Shown here: piece by piece, positions 7,579 to 14,538 of the stretch
Numbering within the stretch: position 1 is the stretch's first letter
Layout of the letters: every line of letters begins with the position of its first letter
NCBI GenBank assembly: GCA_051878935.1
Contig: JBJELB010000108.1
Location: 1 to 26,216, forward strand
DNA from: CANQDT01 sp051878935
Lineage (GTDB): Bacteria > Bacillota > Clostridia > Lachnospirales > Lachnospiraceae
Reading direction: 5' to 3'
Length of the DNA: 26,216 nucleotides
The notes under the pieces: generated by a model
What the model saw: the letters and a program-made list of their open reading frames with translations, nothing else
Told to the model about the DNA's origin: nothing
Database searches by the model: none
Program-made: the position numbers and the translations under genes

Positions 7579-8634
7579 TTATACACGTATTACCCGGTAC
7601 CCTGCAGCCTTCAGCAGCCGATTCATGATCGCCTGACCTAAAGCGCCGTCTGTAAAAGCTTCAGAATAAATAACATCTACATCAATCTCATCAAATTCAC
7701 GCAGCACCTGATACAAACCTGCTGCTATGGTTGTATCCTTTTCTCTTGTTCCTATCACCTTAACTATCCCCTGGGAATAACGGTTTACACTCTCTGTCGT
7801 TGCTATCACTCCGACCTTCCGTCCATTTTCCTGCTGCTCCAGTGTAAGTGCATGGATCGTTTCAAAAACTGCATCTTCGTCCGTCCCTTCCACAATAGTC
7901 AAATCAGCTTTCGGTGCATAATGTTTATATTTCATCCCCGGAGCCTTGGGCGGTTCTTTCGTTATCTTCCTACTATCCAGTGCAGCATCCATACAGACCG
8001 GTCCGATTACCTGCTCCAACATCGTCTTTGTAATATATCCCGGTCTTAATATCATTGGCATTTCACCGGTAAAGTCTACAATCGTTGATTCAATTCCAAT
8101 TCCGGCTGCACCATGGTCCAGTATCATATCAACCTTACCATTTAAATCCTGTTTCACATGTTCTGCCGTCGTCGGACTGGGACGTCCTGATGTATTTGCA
8201 CTTGGTCCTGCCAGGAAAATACCGGACTGTCGAATCAAAGACAGGGTAACCGGATTATCCGGCATACGTATTGCAACAGTATCCAGACCTCCCGTTGTTT
8301 CCCTAGGCACTTCCTCCGTCTTATTCAAAATCACAGTCAACGGACCTGGCCAAAAAGCCTCCATCGCCATCCTTGCCTGCTCCGGTATCTCCTTCGCAAG
8401 ACTTGAAACCGATACCATATCTGCAATATGCACAATCAAAGGGTTGTCTGAAGGTCTTCCCTTGGCTTCGTATATTCTGTGTGCAGCATCACTTCGCAAA
8501 GCGTCACCACCCAAACCATATACTGTCTCCGTCGGAAATGCAACCAATCCTCCTCTTTTCAGGATGTCTGCAGCCTCCCGCAGGCTCTCGCCCTCCGACT
8601 CTGCTTCTGATATCTTAACAATCTTTGTTTCCAT
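7579..8634 (-). CDS. tsaC: L-threonylcarbamoyladenylate synthase, Sua5 type
   Basis: Makes threonylcarbamoyl-AMP from threonine, bicarbonate and ATP, the first step of t6A37 modification of ANN-decoding tRNAs. The YrdC domain (about residues 15-205) shows AFPTETVYGLGGDA, KGRPSDNPLIVHI, FWPGPLT, GPSANTSGRPSPT, ESTIVDFT and LRPGYIT. It is followed by the linker APGMKYKHYAPKADL and a C-terminal Sua5 domain to residue 351, so this is the long Sua5/YwlC form rather than short TsaC. It is the first gene of the large minus-strand operon. The ATG at 8634 opens METKIVKISE. Identification is firm. Confidence 0.95.
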   Translation of the reverse strand: METKIVKISEAESEGESLREAADILKRGGLVAFPTETVYGLGGDALRSDAAHRIYEAKGRPSDNPLIVHIADMVSVSSLAKEIPEQARMAMEAFWPGPLTVILNKTEEVPRETTGGLDTVAIRMPDNPVTLSLIRQSGIFLAGPSANTSGRPSPTTAEHVKQDLNGKVDMILDHGAAGIGIESTIVDFTGEMPMILRPGYITKTMLEQVIGPVCMDAALDSRKITKEPPKAPGMKYKHYAPKADLTIVEGTDEDAVFETIHALTLEQQENGRKVGVIATTESVNRYSQGIVKVIGTREKDTTIAAGLYQVLREFDEIDVDVIYSEAFTDGALGQAIMNRLLKAAGYRVIRV

Positions 8635-8659
8635 AAAATATCACCAACCTATCCCGCTT

Positions 8660-8668
8660 ATTATAGCA
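8660..8668 (-). promoter_or_regulatory. Extended -10 promoter upstream of the tsaC-atp operon
   Basis: On the minus strand TGCTATAAT ends 26 bp before the tsaC ATG: a perfect TATAAT (8660-8665) preceded by the TG dinucleotide of an extended -10. The element 17 bp upstream, TTCCAT, is a poor -35, which is compatible with an extended -10 promoter. No other promoter-sized gap exists before atpC, so this is a good candidate for driving the whole operon. Confidence 0.6.
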
Positions 8669-8756
8669 TCAAACCTTGCAAAATGGAACTATGTTGGTCG
8701 GAATATTTTTTACACAATCTCATATATTTATTCTAAGGAAAAAACGAGGCAACCCT

Positions 8757-9458
8757 ATGCACAAACACACCTCTGCTTTTTTACTATCTTTTGTAGTTAT
8801 CGGATTATTATGCCTTTACCTGCATCACAACGATTTGCTCCCAACCGCTAAAACCGAAAAAGCAAAAAAAATCTCCATACTGATTGATGCCGGTCACGGC
8901 GGAGCTGACCCCGGAAAGGTTGGTCCTGATGATATTTTAGAAAAAGATATCAATCTCTCGATCGCAAAAAAACTTCAAAAACTATTAAAAAAGAAAGGAT
9001 ACGCCGTTGCACTGACGCGAAAAGACGACAACGGTGTTTATCATGAAGGAGACCGAAAAACGAAATCTGTTGATTTACAAAACCGCCGAAATATGATTCT
9101 CAGCAGCCAGCCGGATGCCGTAATCAGTATTCATCAAAACAGTTTTACCTCTCCTGATGTAAGCGGTGCTCAGGTATTTTATTATGAAGATTCTGCAGAA
9201 AGCGAGCGTCTTGCCTCTGTTATGCAGGAAGCCTTGCGCAATGAACTTGACCCGGAAAATAAAAGAGAAATCAAGCCGGACGGTGCTTACTATCTCCTTA
9301 AAACAGATGCCTGTCCTATGATTATCGTAGAATGTGGCTTCCTGTCAAACGAAGAAGAAGCCCGCTTATTGGCAACAGACGAGTATCAGAATAAAGTAAC
9401 AACTGCCATATATAAAGGCATTGCATCCTATTTCAAACAACAACGCCAGACTGCATGA
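8757..9458 (+). CDS. cwlD: N-acetylmuramoyl-L-alanine amidase, CwlD-like
   Basis: Zn-dependent Amidase_3 enzyme that removes the peptide from muramic acid. In spore formers CwlD prepares muramic delta-lactam in the cortex. The ATG at 8757 follows GAGG with normal spacing and gives 233 residues. An N-terminal hydrophobic segment (about 7-24) is a signal anchor. The catalytic domain shows DAGHGG (first zinc His), LEKDINLSIA (zinc Glu), SIHQNSF (second zinc His) and IIVECGFLSN with the catalytic Glu. There is no SPOR or SH3 extension, matching CwlD rather than vegetative amidases. It diverges from tsaC with about 120 bp between. Confidence 0.88.
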   Translation: MHKHTSAFLLSFVVIGLLCLYLHHNDLLPTAKTEKAKKISILIDAGHGGADPGKVGPDDILEKDINLSIAKKLQKLLKKKGYAVALTRKDDNGVYHEGDRKTKSVDLQNRRNMILSSQPDAVISIHQNSFTSPDVSGAQVFYYEDSAESERLASVMQEALRNELDPENKREIKPDGAYYLLKTDACPMIIVECGFLSNEEEARLLATDEYQNKVTTAIYKGIASYFKQQRQTA

Positions 9459-9736
9459 TGTGATTATGAGGGATATCATTCATCAACAAAACAGTCTGGC
9501 ATAACCGATTGCACCATATGACATAAGACCGCTTATTTTCCTTCTCTGTCTGTTCTCAGATACTTTCTTTTACTTGGAGAAAAATCATGACTTTGTGATA
9601 TGTCTTATTCGAATGCCCCTGGGTGCATATTCCAATTATATACGACATTTCCATATATTACAAGATTTAATTTCCATATTTTTACATTTACCTGTTTCCA
9701 ATTTCGTCACACACTATCCCTTTTTCACGAAAATAC
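9459..9736. other. Intergenic region between cwlD and mecA
   Basis: About 280 bp of AT-rich sequence in which I see no credible gene. A 66-codon frame at 9574-9774 lacks a ribosome-binding site and runs through the mecA promoter. A short imperfect palindrome centred near 9620 (GCCCCTGGGTGC) has no T-run and is not an obvious terminator. Confidence 0.5.
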
Positions 9737-9765
9737 TTTACATCAAAACGCTTTATGAGTATACT
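9737..9765 (+). promoter_or_regulatory. mecA promoter (sigma-A type)
   Basis: TTTACA at 9737-9742 and TATACT at 9760-9765 are separated by exactly 17 bp, a near-consensus vegetative promoter. The expected start near 9772 falls at the base of a hairpin at 9774-9792 (GGATAGC/GTTATCC, five-base loop). The transcript would therefore begin with a 5' stem-loop before the AAGGGAAG ribosome-binding site of mecA. Confidence 0.8.
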
Positions 9766-9816
9766 ATACTGTAGGATAGCAGTCTGTTATCCCAACATTC
9801 GAAGGGAAGTGATTCT

Positions 9817-10575
9817 ATGAAAATAGAAAGACTGAACGAGAACCAGATTCGATGCACCCTGAACAAAGAAGACCTGGCAGACCGCAAGCTTATGTTAACT
9901 GAGCTGGCATATGGTACACCAAAGGCCCGCGAATTGTTTCAGGAAATGATGATGCAGGCGTCGATTGAAGTAGGCTTTGAGGCCGATAATATTCCTCTTA
10001 TGGTAGAAGCGATTCCGGTTCATCCGGACTCTCTCGTATTGGTAATTACCAAAGTGGAAGATCCTGAGGAACTTGATACCCGCTTCTCCAAATTTACACA
10101 GACACCAACTTCCGATACACAAGCTGATGATGAAGCGGTTGTTTCAAATCATATACAAAAAAGCCTGCTTGGCGCTGAACTGGAAGAACTATTCAAGAAA
10201 GCAACTGAGCTTAGTCAGGCAAACACCAACAAGGAATTAAAGGAACCGGTTGAGAAGGGGGATAGTAATCATATCTACGCAATCTTCTCTTTCCGGGATT
10301 ACGAAACAATTGAACAGGCGGCAAAAGTGATTGATTCTTTCTATCATGGAGAGAATGCACTTTACCAGGATCCCGCATCTGATTTTTATTATCTGGTTAT
10401 CTACATGAATGGCAGTACTGTCGCTGAGTTTCAGCGTGCACAGAACACTCTGTTTGACTTTGCACAATTTGAACACATGGCTCCGGTTCGCATTGCCTTC
10501 TTTAAAGAGCACTATCGTGTGTTGTTCAAGAAGGAGGCAATCCATCAGATTGTTGTCAACGATCAGTCGCATTAA
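9817..10575 (+). CDS. mecA: MecA-family ClpC adaptor protein
   Basis: Adaptor that delivers substrates to the ClpCP protease in the cytoplasm. The 252-residue protein has the bipartite MecA layout. The N-terminal substrate-binding part (MKIERLNENQIRCTLNKEDL, to about residue 85) is joined by a low-complexity polar linker (about 95-145) to a C-terminal ClpC-binding domain. That domain contains IYAIFSFRDYETIEQAAKVI and the conserved YYLVIYM strand. The ATG at 9817 follows AAGGGAAG. It is monocistronic, with its own promoter and a strong terminator. Assignment rests on the recognisable N-terminus and overall architecture; the specific substrates are unknown. Confidence 0.88.
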   Translation: MKIERLNENQIRCTLNKEDLADRKLMLTELAYGTPKARELFQEMMMQASIEVGFEADNIPLMVEAIPVHPDSLVLVITKVEDPEELDTRFSKFTQTPTSDTQADDEAVVSNHIQKSLLGAELEELFKKATELSQANTNKELKEPVEKGDSNHIYAIFSFRDYETIEQAAKVIDSFYHGENALYQDPASDFYYLVIYMNGSTVAEFQRAQNTLFDFAQFEHMAPVRIAFFKEHYRVLFKKEAIHQIVVNDQSH

Positions 10576-10612
10576 AAAACAGGTCTTTTGTTTGAGCAAA
10601 AGGCCTGTTTTT
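10575..10612. terminator. Bidirectional intrinsic terminator between mecA and the DUF1858 gene
   Basis: A 16-bp stem (10575-10590 with 10597-10612, one G-U pair, six-base loop) has A-rich and T-rich outer ends, so it can form a hairpin with a U-run on both strands. It lies immediately after the mecA stop and just beyond the end of the convergent DUF1858 gene. Confidence 0.92.
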
Positions 10613-10623
10613 CTGTGTCTTAA

Positions 10624-10827
10624 CTATTTCTCTGCAAGATAAGCATTTAACTTCTCAACCAGCTCATCCGCATCAAATCCGTGTACCAGGGCTGCTTCTT
10701 CAAGCGTTTCTGCCTGTGCAGACGGACATCCGATACAATGCATACCTGCACCCATCAGCACAGGAGCAAGGGAAGCATCTAATCTCAAAATATCACCAAT
10801 AACCATATCTTTGGTAATTGTTGTCAT
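10624..10827 (-). CDS. DUF1858 domain protein
   Basis: A 67-residue protein consisting of a single DUF1858 domain. The conserved elements are the start TTITKDMVIGDIL, the central GMHCIGCPSA with a CxxC-like Cys pair, and the helix AALVHGFDADELVEKLNAYL. The domain is widespread in anaerobes, alone or fused to redox proteins and hybrid-cluster-associated proteins. Its biochemical role is not established; a thiol or metal function at the Cys pair is an inference. The ATG follows AGGAGG. It is divergent from the pfl operon with an independent strong promoter, suggesting co-occurrence with anaerobic metabolism. Confidence 0.85.
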   Translation of the reverse strand: MTTITKDMVIGDILRLDASLAPVLMGAGMHCIGCPSAQAETLEEAALVHGFDADELVEKLNAYLAEK

Positions 10828-10859
10828 ATCAAATTCCTCCTATTCCTAACAATGCTTCA

Positions 10860-10888
10860 AGTATAGTATATCATCCTCTTAAAGTCAA
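10860..10888 (-). promoter_or_regulatory. Promoter of the DUF1858 gene
   Basis: Read on the minus strand, TTGACT (10883-10888) and TATACT (10860-10865) are separated by 17 bp, about 30 bp upstream of the ATG. This is a near-consensus vegetative promoter, divergent from the pfl promoter. The two -35 elements form mirrored AAAGTCAA/TTGACTTT blocks. Confidence 0.82.
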
Positions 10889-10924
10889 CACCCGCTCTTT
10901 TTAAGAAGTTCCAAACCTTGGTCA

Positions 10925-10952
10925 TTGACTTTTTCATTTTATACCATATAAT
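10925..10952 (+). promoter_or_regulatory. pfl operon promoter
   Basis: TTGACT (10925-10930) and a perfect TATAAT (10947-10952) are separated by 16 bp. Transcription from about 10959 would give a leader of about 50 nt to the pflB ATG at 11011, which has AGGAGG at 10998-11003. A short palindrome CCAAACCTTGG (10910-10920) just upstream of the -35 could be a regulator site, but no recognisable Rex or FNR box was found. Confidence 0.78.
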
Positions 10953-11010
10953 ATGGGTGTAACTGATGGAATATAAAAATGTCATTCAACGCGCAATAGG
11001 AGGAACAAAA

Positions 11011-13266
11011 ATGAGAGAAGAATGGTATCATTTTAACAGCGGCGTCTGGCAAAAAGAAATCAATGTTCGCGATTTTATTCAACGCAACTATACCCCTTAC
11101 GAGGGAAATGATGACTTTTTAACCGACCCGACAGAACATACAAAAGCTCTTTGGGACCAGGTCCTGGATTTATCCAGACAGGAGAGAGAAGCCGGTGGTG
11201 TTCTTGACATGGATACGAAAATTGTATCCAACATCACATCCCACGGCCCTGGTTATTTAAATAAAGATATGGAGACAATCGTCGGTTTCCAGACGGACAA
11301 ACCTTTTAAACGTTCCCTGCAGCCAAACGGTGGTATCCGTATGGCAGTGAATTCCTGCAAAGCATATGGATATGAAGTTGACCCTGATGTATTGGAAACC
11401 TTTACAAAATACAGAAAAACACACAATGAGGGTGTATNNNNNNNNNNNNNNNNNNNNNNNNNNNNNNNNNNNNNNNNNNNNNNNNNNNNNNNNNNNNNNN
11501 NNNNNNNNNNNNNNNNNNNNNNNNNNNNNNNNNNNNNTGTATTGGAAACCTTTACAAAATACAGAAAAACACACAATGAGGGTGTATTTGATGCTTATAC
11601 ACCGGAGATGCGTGCAGCCCGTTCCAGTCATATCATCACCGGACTTCCGGATGCATATGGCCGTGGACGTATCATCGGAGACTACCGCCGCGTAGCATTA
11701 TATGGTGTTGACCGTCTGATTGAAGATAAAGAACACCAGAAAGCTACCACCCGTACCATTATGTATTCTGATGTTATCCGTAACCGCGAAGAATTATCGG
11801 AACAGATTAAAGCATTAAAAGAATTAAAAGAACTTGGAGCTATCTATGGTTTTGATATTTCCAAACCTGCAAAGGATACCAAAGAAGCCATTCAATGGAT
11901 GTATTTTGGATATCTGGCAGCAGTAAAAGAACAAAACGGAGCTGCCATGAGTCTTGGACGTACTTCTACCTTCATCGATATCTACGCAGAACGTGACCTT
12001 GCAGAAGGCAGATATACAGAAGAACAGATTCAGGAATTTATTGATCACTTCATTATGAAGCTTCGTTGTGTAAAATTTGCCCGCACTCCTGAGTATAATG
12101 CACTTTTCTCCGGAGACCCTACATGGATTACAGAATCGATTGGCGGTATTGGTATTGACGGTCGTCCTTTGGTTACCAAAACATCCTTCCGTTATATCCA
12201 TACTCTTGACAACCTTGGAACCGCTCCGGAACCAAACATGACAGTATTATGGTCTACCAGACTTCCGAAAGCATTCAAGGAATATTGTGCTAAGATGTCC
12301 ATTAAGTCTTCTGCCATTCAGTATGAAAATGATGATTTAATGCGGGTAACCCACGGTGATGACTACGCGATTGCCTGCTGCGTATCTTCTATGCGTGTAG
12401 GTAAGGAAATGCAGTTCTTTGGCGCTCGTGCCAACCTTGCAAAATGCTTATTATACGCAATCAATGGTGGTGTAGACGAGATTTCCAAAAAACAGGTCGG
12501 TCCGAAGTATCGTCCAATCACTTCCGAATATCTGGATTATGATGAAGTAATGGAAAAATACAAAGACATGATGAAGTGGCTTGCAAGACTCTATGTAAAC
12601 ACATTGAACGTGATCCACTACATGCATGATAAGTATTGTTATGAACGTCTTCAGATGGCACTGCATGACAAAGAAGTAAAACGTTATTTTGCAACCGGTA
12701 TTGCAGGACTTTCCGTTGTCGCTGACTCCTTATCTGCAATTAAATATGCAAAGGTCCGGACGATTCGTGACGAAAACGGCATTGTCGTTGATTATGAAAC
12801 AGAGGGCGACTTCCCTAAATACGGAAACAACGATGATCGTGTCGATGCGATTGCTACCGAATTAGTAGAAACATTTATGGATTATATCCGTGGTAACCAC
12901 ACCTATCGTGGCGGTGTACCGACGATGTCCATTCTTACGATTACCTCCAATGTAGTCTATGGAAAAAATACCGGTTCCACACCGGATGGTCGTAAAGGCG
13001 GTGTACCATTAGCCCCTGGTGCTAATCCAATGCACGGACGGGATGAGCATGGTGCTCTTGCCTCTTTATCCTCTGTCGCAAAGATTCCATTTTCTCATGC
13101 ACAGGATGGAATTTCCAACACATTTTCCATTATTCCTGGAGCACTTGGAAAAGACAACCAGGTTCTCGTAGGTGATTTAGATATCGATATTGACAGTTTT
13201 ACATCTGATTGCGCCGGCAATATGGCGTGCCAGATACCAAATTTAGATTTAGGAGATGATGAATAA
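11011..13266 (+). CDS. pflB: Pyruvate formate-lyase catalytic subunit lacking the glycyl-radical domain
   Basis: Cleaves pyruvate with CoA to acetyl-CoA and formate in anaerobic fermentation. The start at 11011 has AGGAGG 7 nt upstream; the frame extends further but without signals. The 100 Ns at 11438-11537 plus a 50-bp duplicated flank add 50 artefactual codons; without them the protein is about 701 residues. Landmarks are GLPDAYGRGRIIGDYRRVALYG, the catalytic Cys406-Cys407 pair in AIACCVSS (corrected numbering), FGARANLAKCLLYAINGG, and PDGRKGG near the C-terminus. The frame stops after LDLGDDE, before the radical-glycine domain. That domain is encoded by the next, overlapping ORF. Confidence 0.93.
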   Translation: MREEWYHFNSGVWQKEINVRDFIQRNYTPYEGNDDFLTDPTEHTKALWDQVLDLSRQEREAGGVLDMDTKIVSNITSHGPGYLNKDMETIVGFQTDKPFKRSLQPNGGIRMAVNSCKAYGYEVDPDVLETFTKYRKTHNEGVXXXXXXXXXXXXXXXXXXXXXXXXXXXXXXXXXXVLETFTKYRKTHNEGVFDAYTPEMRAARSSHIITGLPDAYGRGRIIGDYRRVALYGVDRLIEDKEHQKATTRTIMYSDVIRNREELSEQIKALKELKELGAIYGFDISKPAKDTKEAIQWMYFGYLAAVKEQNGAAMSLGRTSTFIDIYAERDLAEGRYTEEQIQEFIDHFIMKLRCVKFARTPEYNALFSGDPTWITESIGGIGIDGRPLVTKTSFRYIHTLDNLGTAPEPNMTVLWSTRLPKAFKEYCAKMSIKSSAIQYENDDLMRVTHGDDYAIACCVSSMRVGKEMQFFGARANLAKCLLYAINGGVDEISKKQVGPKYRPITSEYLDYDEVMEKYKDMMKWLARLYVNTLNVIHYMHDKYCYERLQMALHDKEVKRYFATGIAGLSVVADSLSAIKYAKVRTIRDENGIVVDYETEGDFPKYGNNDDRVDAIATELVETFMDYIRGNHTYRGGVPTMSILTITSNVVYGKNTGSTPDGRKGGVPLAPGANPMHGRDEHGALASLSSVAKIPFSHAQDGISNTFSIIPGALGKDNQVLVGDLDIDIDSFTSDCAGNMACQIPNLDLGDDE
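11388..11587. other. Scaffold gap (100 N) flanked by a 50-bp direct duplication
   Basis: The 50 bases at 11388-11437 recur exactly at 11538-11587, on either side of 100 Ns. Joining the two copies into one restores an uninterrupted PFL reading through KTHNEGVFDAYTPEM, which matches the family with no residues missing. This is an assembly gap where overlapping contig ends were not merged. The frame stays open only because the 150 extra bases are a multiple of three. Confidence 0.95.
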
Positions 13267-13511
13267 TGAAAAATCCAAACCAGTCACAAATTGACAACTT
13301 AGTAACATTATTAGACGGTTATACCGAACAGGGTGGTCACCACCTCAATGTAAACGTATTTGACCGCGAGACTTTGTTAGACGCACAAAAACATCCTGAA
13401 AAGTATCCTCAGTTAACCATCCGTGTATCCGGTTATGCTGTAAACTTTAATAAGCTTACAAAGGAGCAACAGGATGATGTGATTTCCCGTACCTTCCACG
13501 AAGGTATGTAA
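13266..13511 (+). CDS. Separate glycyl-radical domain subunit of pyruvate formate-lyase
   Basis: An 81-residue protein equivalent to the C-terminal glycyl-radical domain of PFL. It shows GGHHLNVNVFDRETLLDAQ, then PEKYPQLTIRVSGYAVNF with the radical-bearing Gly56, and ends VISRTFHEGM. The start overlaps the upstream stop as TAATG, in the -1 frame, with AGGAG 10 nt upstream inside pflB, so termination-reinitiation is expected. The product should complete the active site in trans and be the target of the activase encoded 3 bp downstream. Precedent: GrcA (YfiD) of E. coli replaces damaged PFL C-termini. Here no intact full-length PFL is present in the window, so the split looks obligate. A sequencing frameshift is a less likely alternative given the dedicated ribosome-binding site. 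Confidence 0.9.
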   Translation: MKNPNQSQIDNLVTLLDGYTEQGGHHLNVNVFDRETLLDAQKHPEKYPQLTIRVSGYAVNFNKLTKEQQDDVISRTFHEGM

Positions 13512-13514
13512 TTC

Positions 13515-14288
13515 ATGGACGGATACATCCATTCTACTGAAACCTTTGGCACAGTAGATGGTCCGGGTATTCGATATGTAGTTTTTTTGCAGGGTTGTCC
13601 TATGCGGTGTCTGTATTGTCATAATCCAGACACCTGGACCCCTTCTAAAGGTGAAAAACGCAGCACGGATACGATTCTCGCCGACTACGAACGCTACAGA
13701 CCCTATCTGAAAAACGGGGGCATCACGGTAACAGGCGGTGAACCCCTAATGCAGATTGATTTTGTCATAGAACTGTTTCAAAAAGCAAAGAAAAAAGGAA
13801 TTCATACATGTCTTGACACATCAGGTATTCTTTATCAACCTTCCGGTGAGCAGCATGATAAATACGAAGAACTTCTCTCTGTCACCGATTTGGTTATGCT
13901 GGATATCAAGCATATCGATCCGACCAGGCACCGAGAGCTGACCGGTCAGCCAAATGACAGGATTTTGCAATTTGCTCACTTTGTGGCGGATACACCTGGT
14001 ACAAAGCTATGGATTCGCCATGTTCTTGTTCCCGGCATTACCTACCAGACCGTTTATTTAGAAGATTTAGGGCGTTTTCTTGCGACATTATCCCATCTCG
14101 ATGGATTAGAGGTATTACCTTATCATACAATGGGTGTGAACAAATATCACTCCCTGGGAATCGAATATCCTTTAGAAGATGTTCCTCCCCTTACCATCGA
14201 AGATGCTAAAAAAGCCCGCAATCTCATATTAAACGCCCTACAAAATACAAAAAATACTACTTGCGGAAACGAAACAACTGTATTATGA
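13515..14288 (+). CDS. pflA: Pyruvate formate-lyase activating enzyme (radical SAM)
   Basis: Radical SAM activase that abstracts the hydrogen from the PFL glycine, using S-adenosylmethionine and a [4Fe-4S] cluster. Near the N-terminus TFGTVDGPGIRYVVFLQGC leads into the cluster motif CPMRCLYCHNPDTW (C-x3-C-x2-C). The SAM-binding ITVTGGEPLMQ follows at about residue 73, then a TIM-barrel-like remainder to residue 257, a normal PflA length. It begins 3 bp after the glycyl-radical ORF, with GAAGG about 10 nt before the ATG. Its substrate is almost certainly the small radical subunit just upstream. Confidence 0.95.
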   Translation: MDGYIHSTETFGTVDGPGIRYVVFLQGCPMRCLYCHNPDTWTPSKGEKRSTDTILADYERYRPYLKNGGITVTGGEPLMQIDFVIELFQKAKKKGIHTCLDTSGILYQPSGEQHDKYEELLSVTDLVMLDIKHIDPTRHRELTGQPNDRILQFAHFVADTPGTKLWIRHVLVPGITYQTVYLEDLGRFLATLSHLDGLEVLPYHTMGVNKYHSLGIEYPLEDVPPLTIEDAKKARNLILNALQNTKNTTCGNETTVL

Positions 14289-14320
14289 TATTGGTATAAA
14301 TGAAAAGGAGGAATAAACCA

Positions 14321-14491
14321 ATGGCATATGTAATTTCTGAAGAATGCTTATCATGTGGATCTTGTGCTGAACAATGTCCAGCAGGCGCTATTTCTCAGGG
14401 TGATACACAGTACGTAATCGATGCAGATACTTGCTTAGATTGTGGAGCTTGTGCTGATCAGTGTCCTGTAGGCGCTATTTCCCAGGCATAA
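14321..14491 (+). CDS. 2[4Fe-4S] clostridial-type ferredoxin
   Basis: A 56-residue ferredoxin with two CxxCxxCxxxCP motifs: CLSCGSCAEQCP and CLDCGACADQCP. Each ligates one low-potential [4Fe-4S] cluster. The start is the ATG at 14321, preceded by AAAGGAGG at the correct distance; the frame opens 21 bp earlier without support. It is the last gene before the operon terminator and lies 32 bp after pflA. Inference from context: it may supply the electron that reduces the PflA cluster, or carry electrons in the same fermentative pathway. Family identity is certain; the partner is not. Confidence 0.96.
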   Translation: MAYVISEECLSCGSCAEQCPAGAISQGDTQYVIDADTCLDCGACADQCPVGAISQA

Positions 14492-14503
14492 GATTAATAA
14501 ATA

Positions 14504-14537
14504 GACTGTAACCGGTTTGATGGTTACAGTCTTTTTT
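14504..14537 (+). terminator. Terminator of the pfl-ferredoxin operon
   Basis: A perfect 10-bp stem GACTGTAACC/GGTTACAGTC (14504-14513 with 14522-14531, eight-base loop) is followed directly by six Ts. It also lies just beyond the 3' end of the convergent MerR-type gene and may serve that strand weakly. Confidence 0.95.
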
Positions 14538-14538
14538 A

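Noticed and set aside
7946..8851. 301-codon plus-strand frame opposite tsaC
   Set aside because: It is antisense to a clear Sua5 gene, has no ribosome-binding site, and its translation resembles no protein; it arises from codon bias of the real gene.
9574..9774. 66-codon frame between cwlD and mecA
   Set aside because: No ribosome-binding site, and it overlaps the mecA promoter; composition is that of AT-rich non-coding DNA.
11438..11537. Run of 100 unknown bases inside pflB as a possible insertion or intein
   Set aside because: Exact 50-bp flanking duplication and perfect continuity of PFL when collapsed show a scaffolding artefact.
13266..13511. Small glycyl-radical ORF as an independent GrcA-type stress spare
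   Set aside because: The preceding PFL ORF itself lacks this domain and the two overlap as TAATG, so it is better read as an essential part of PFL.
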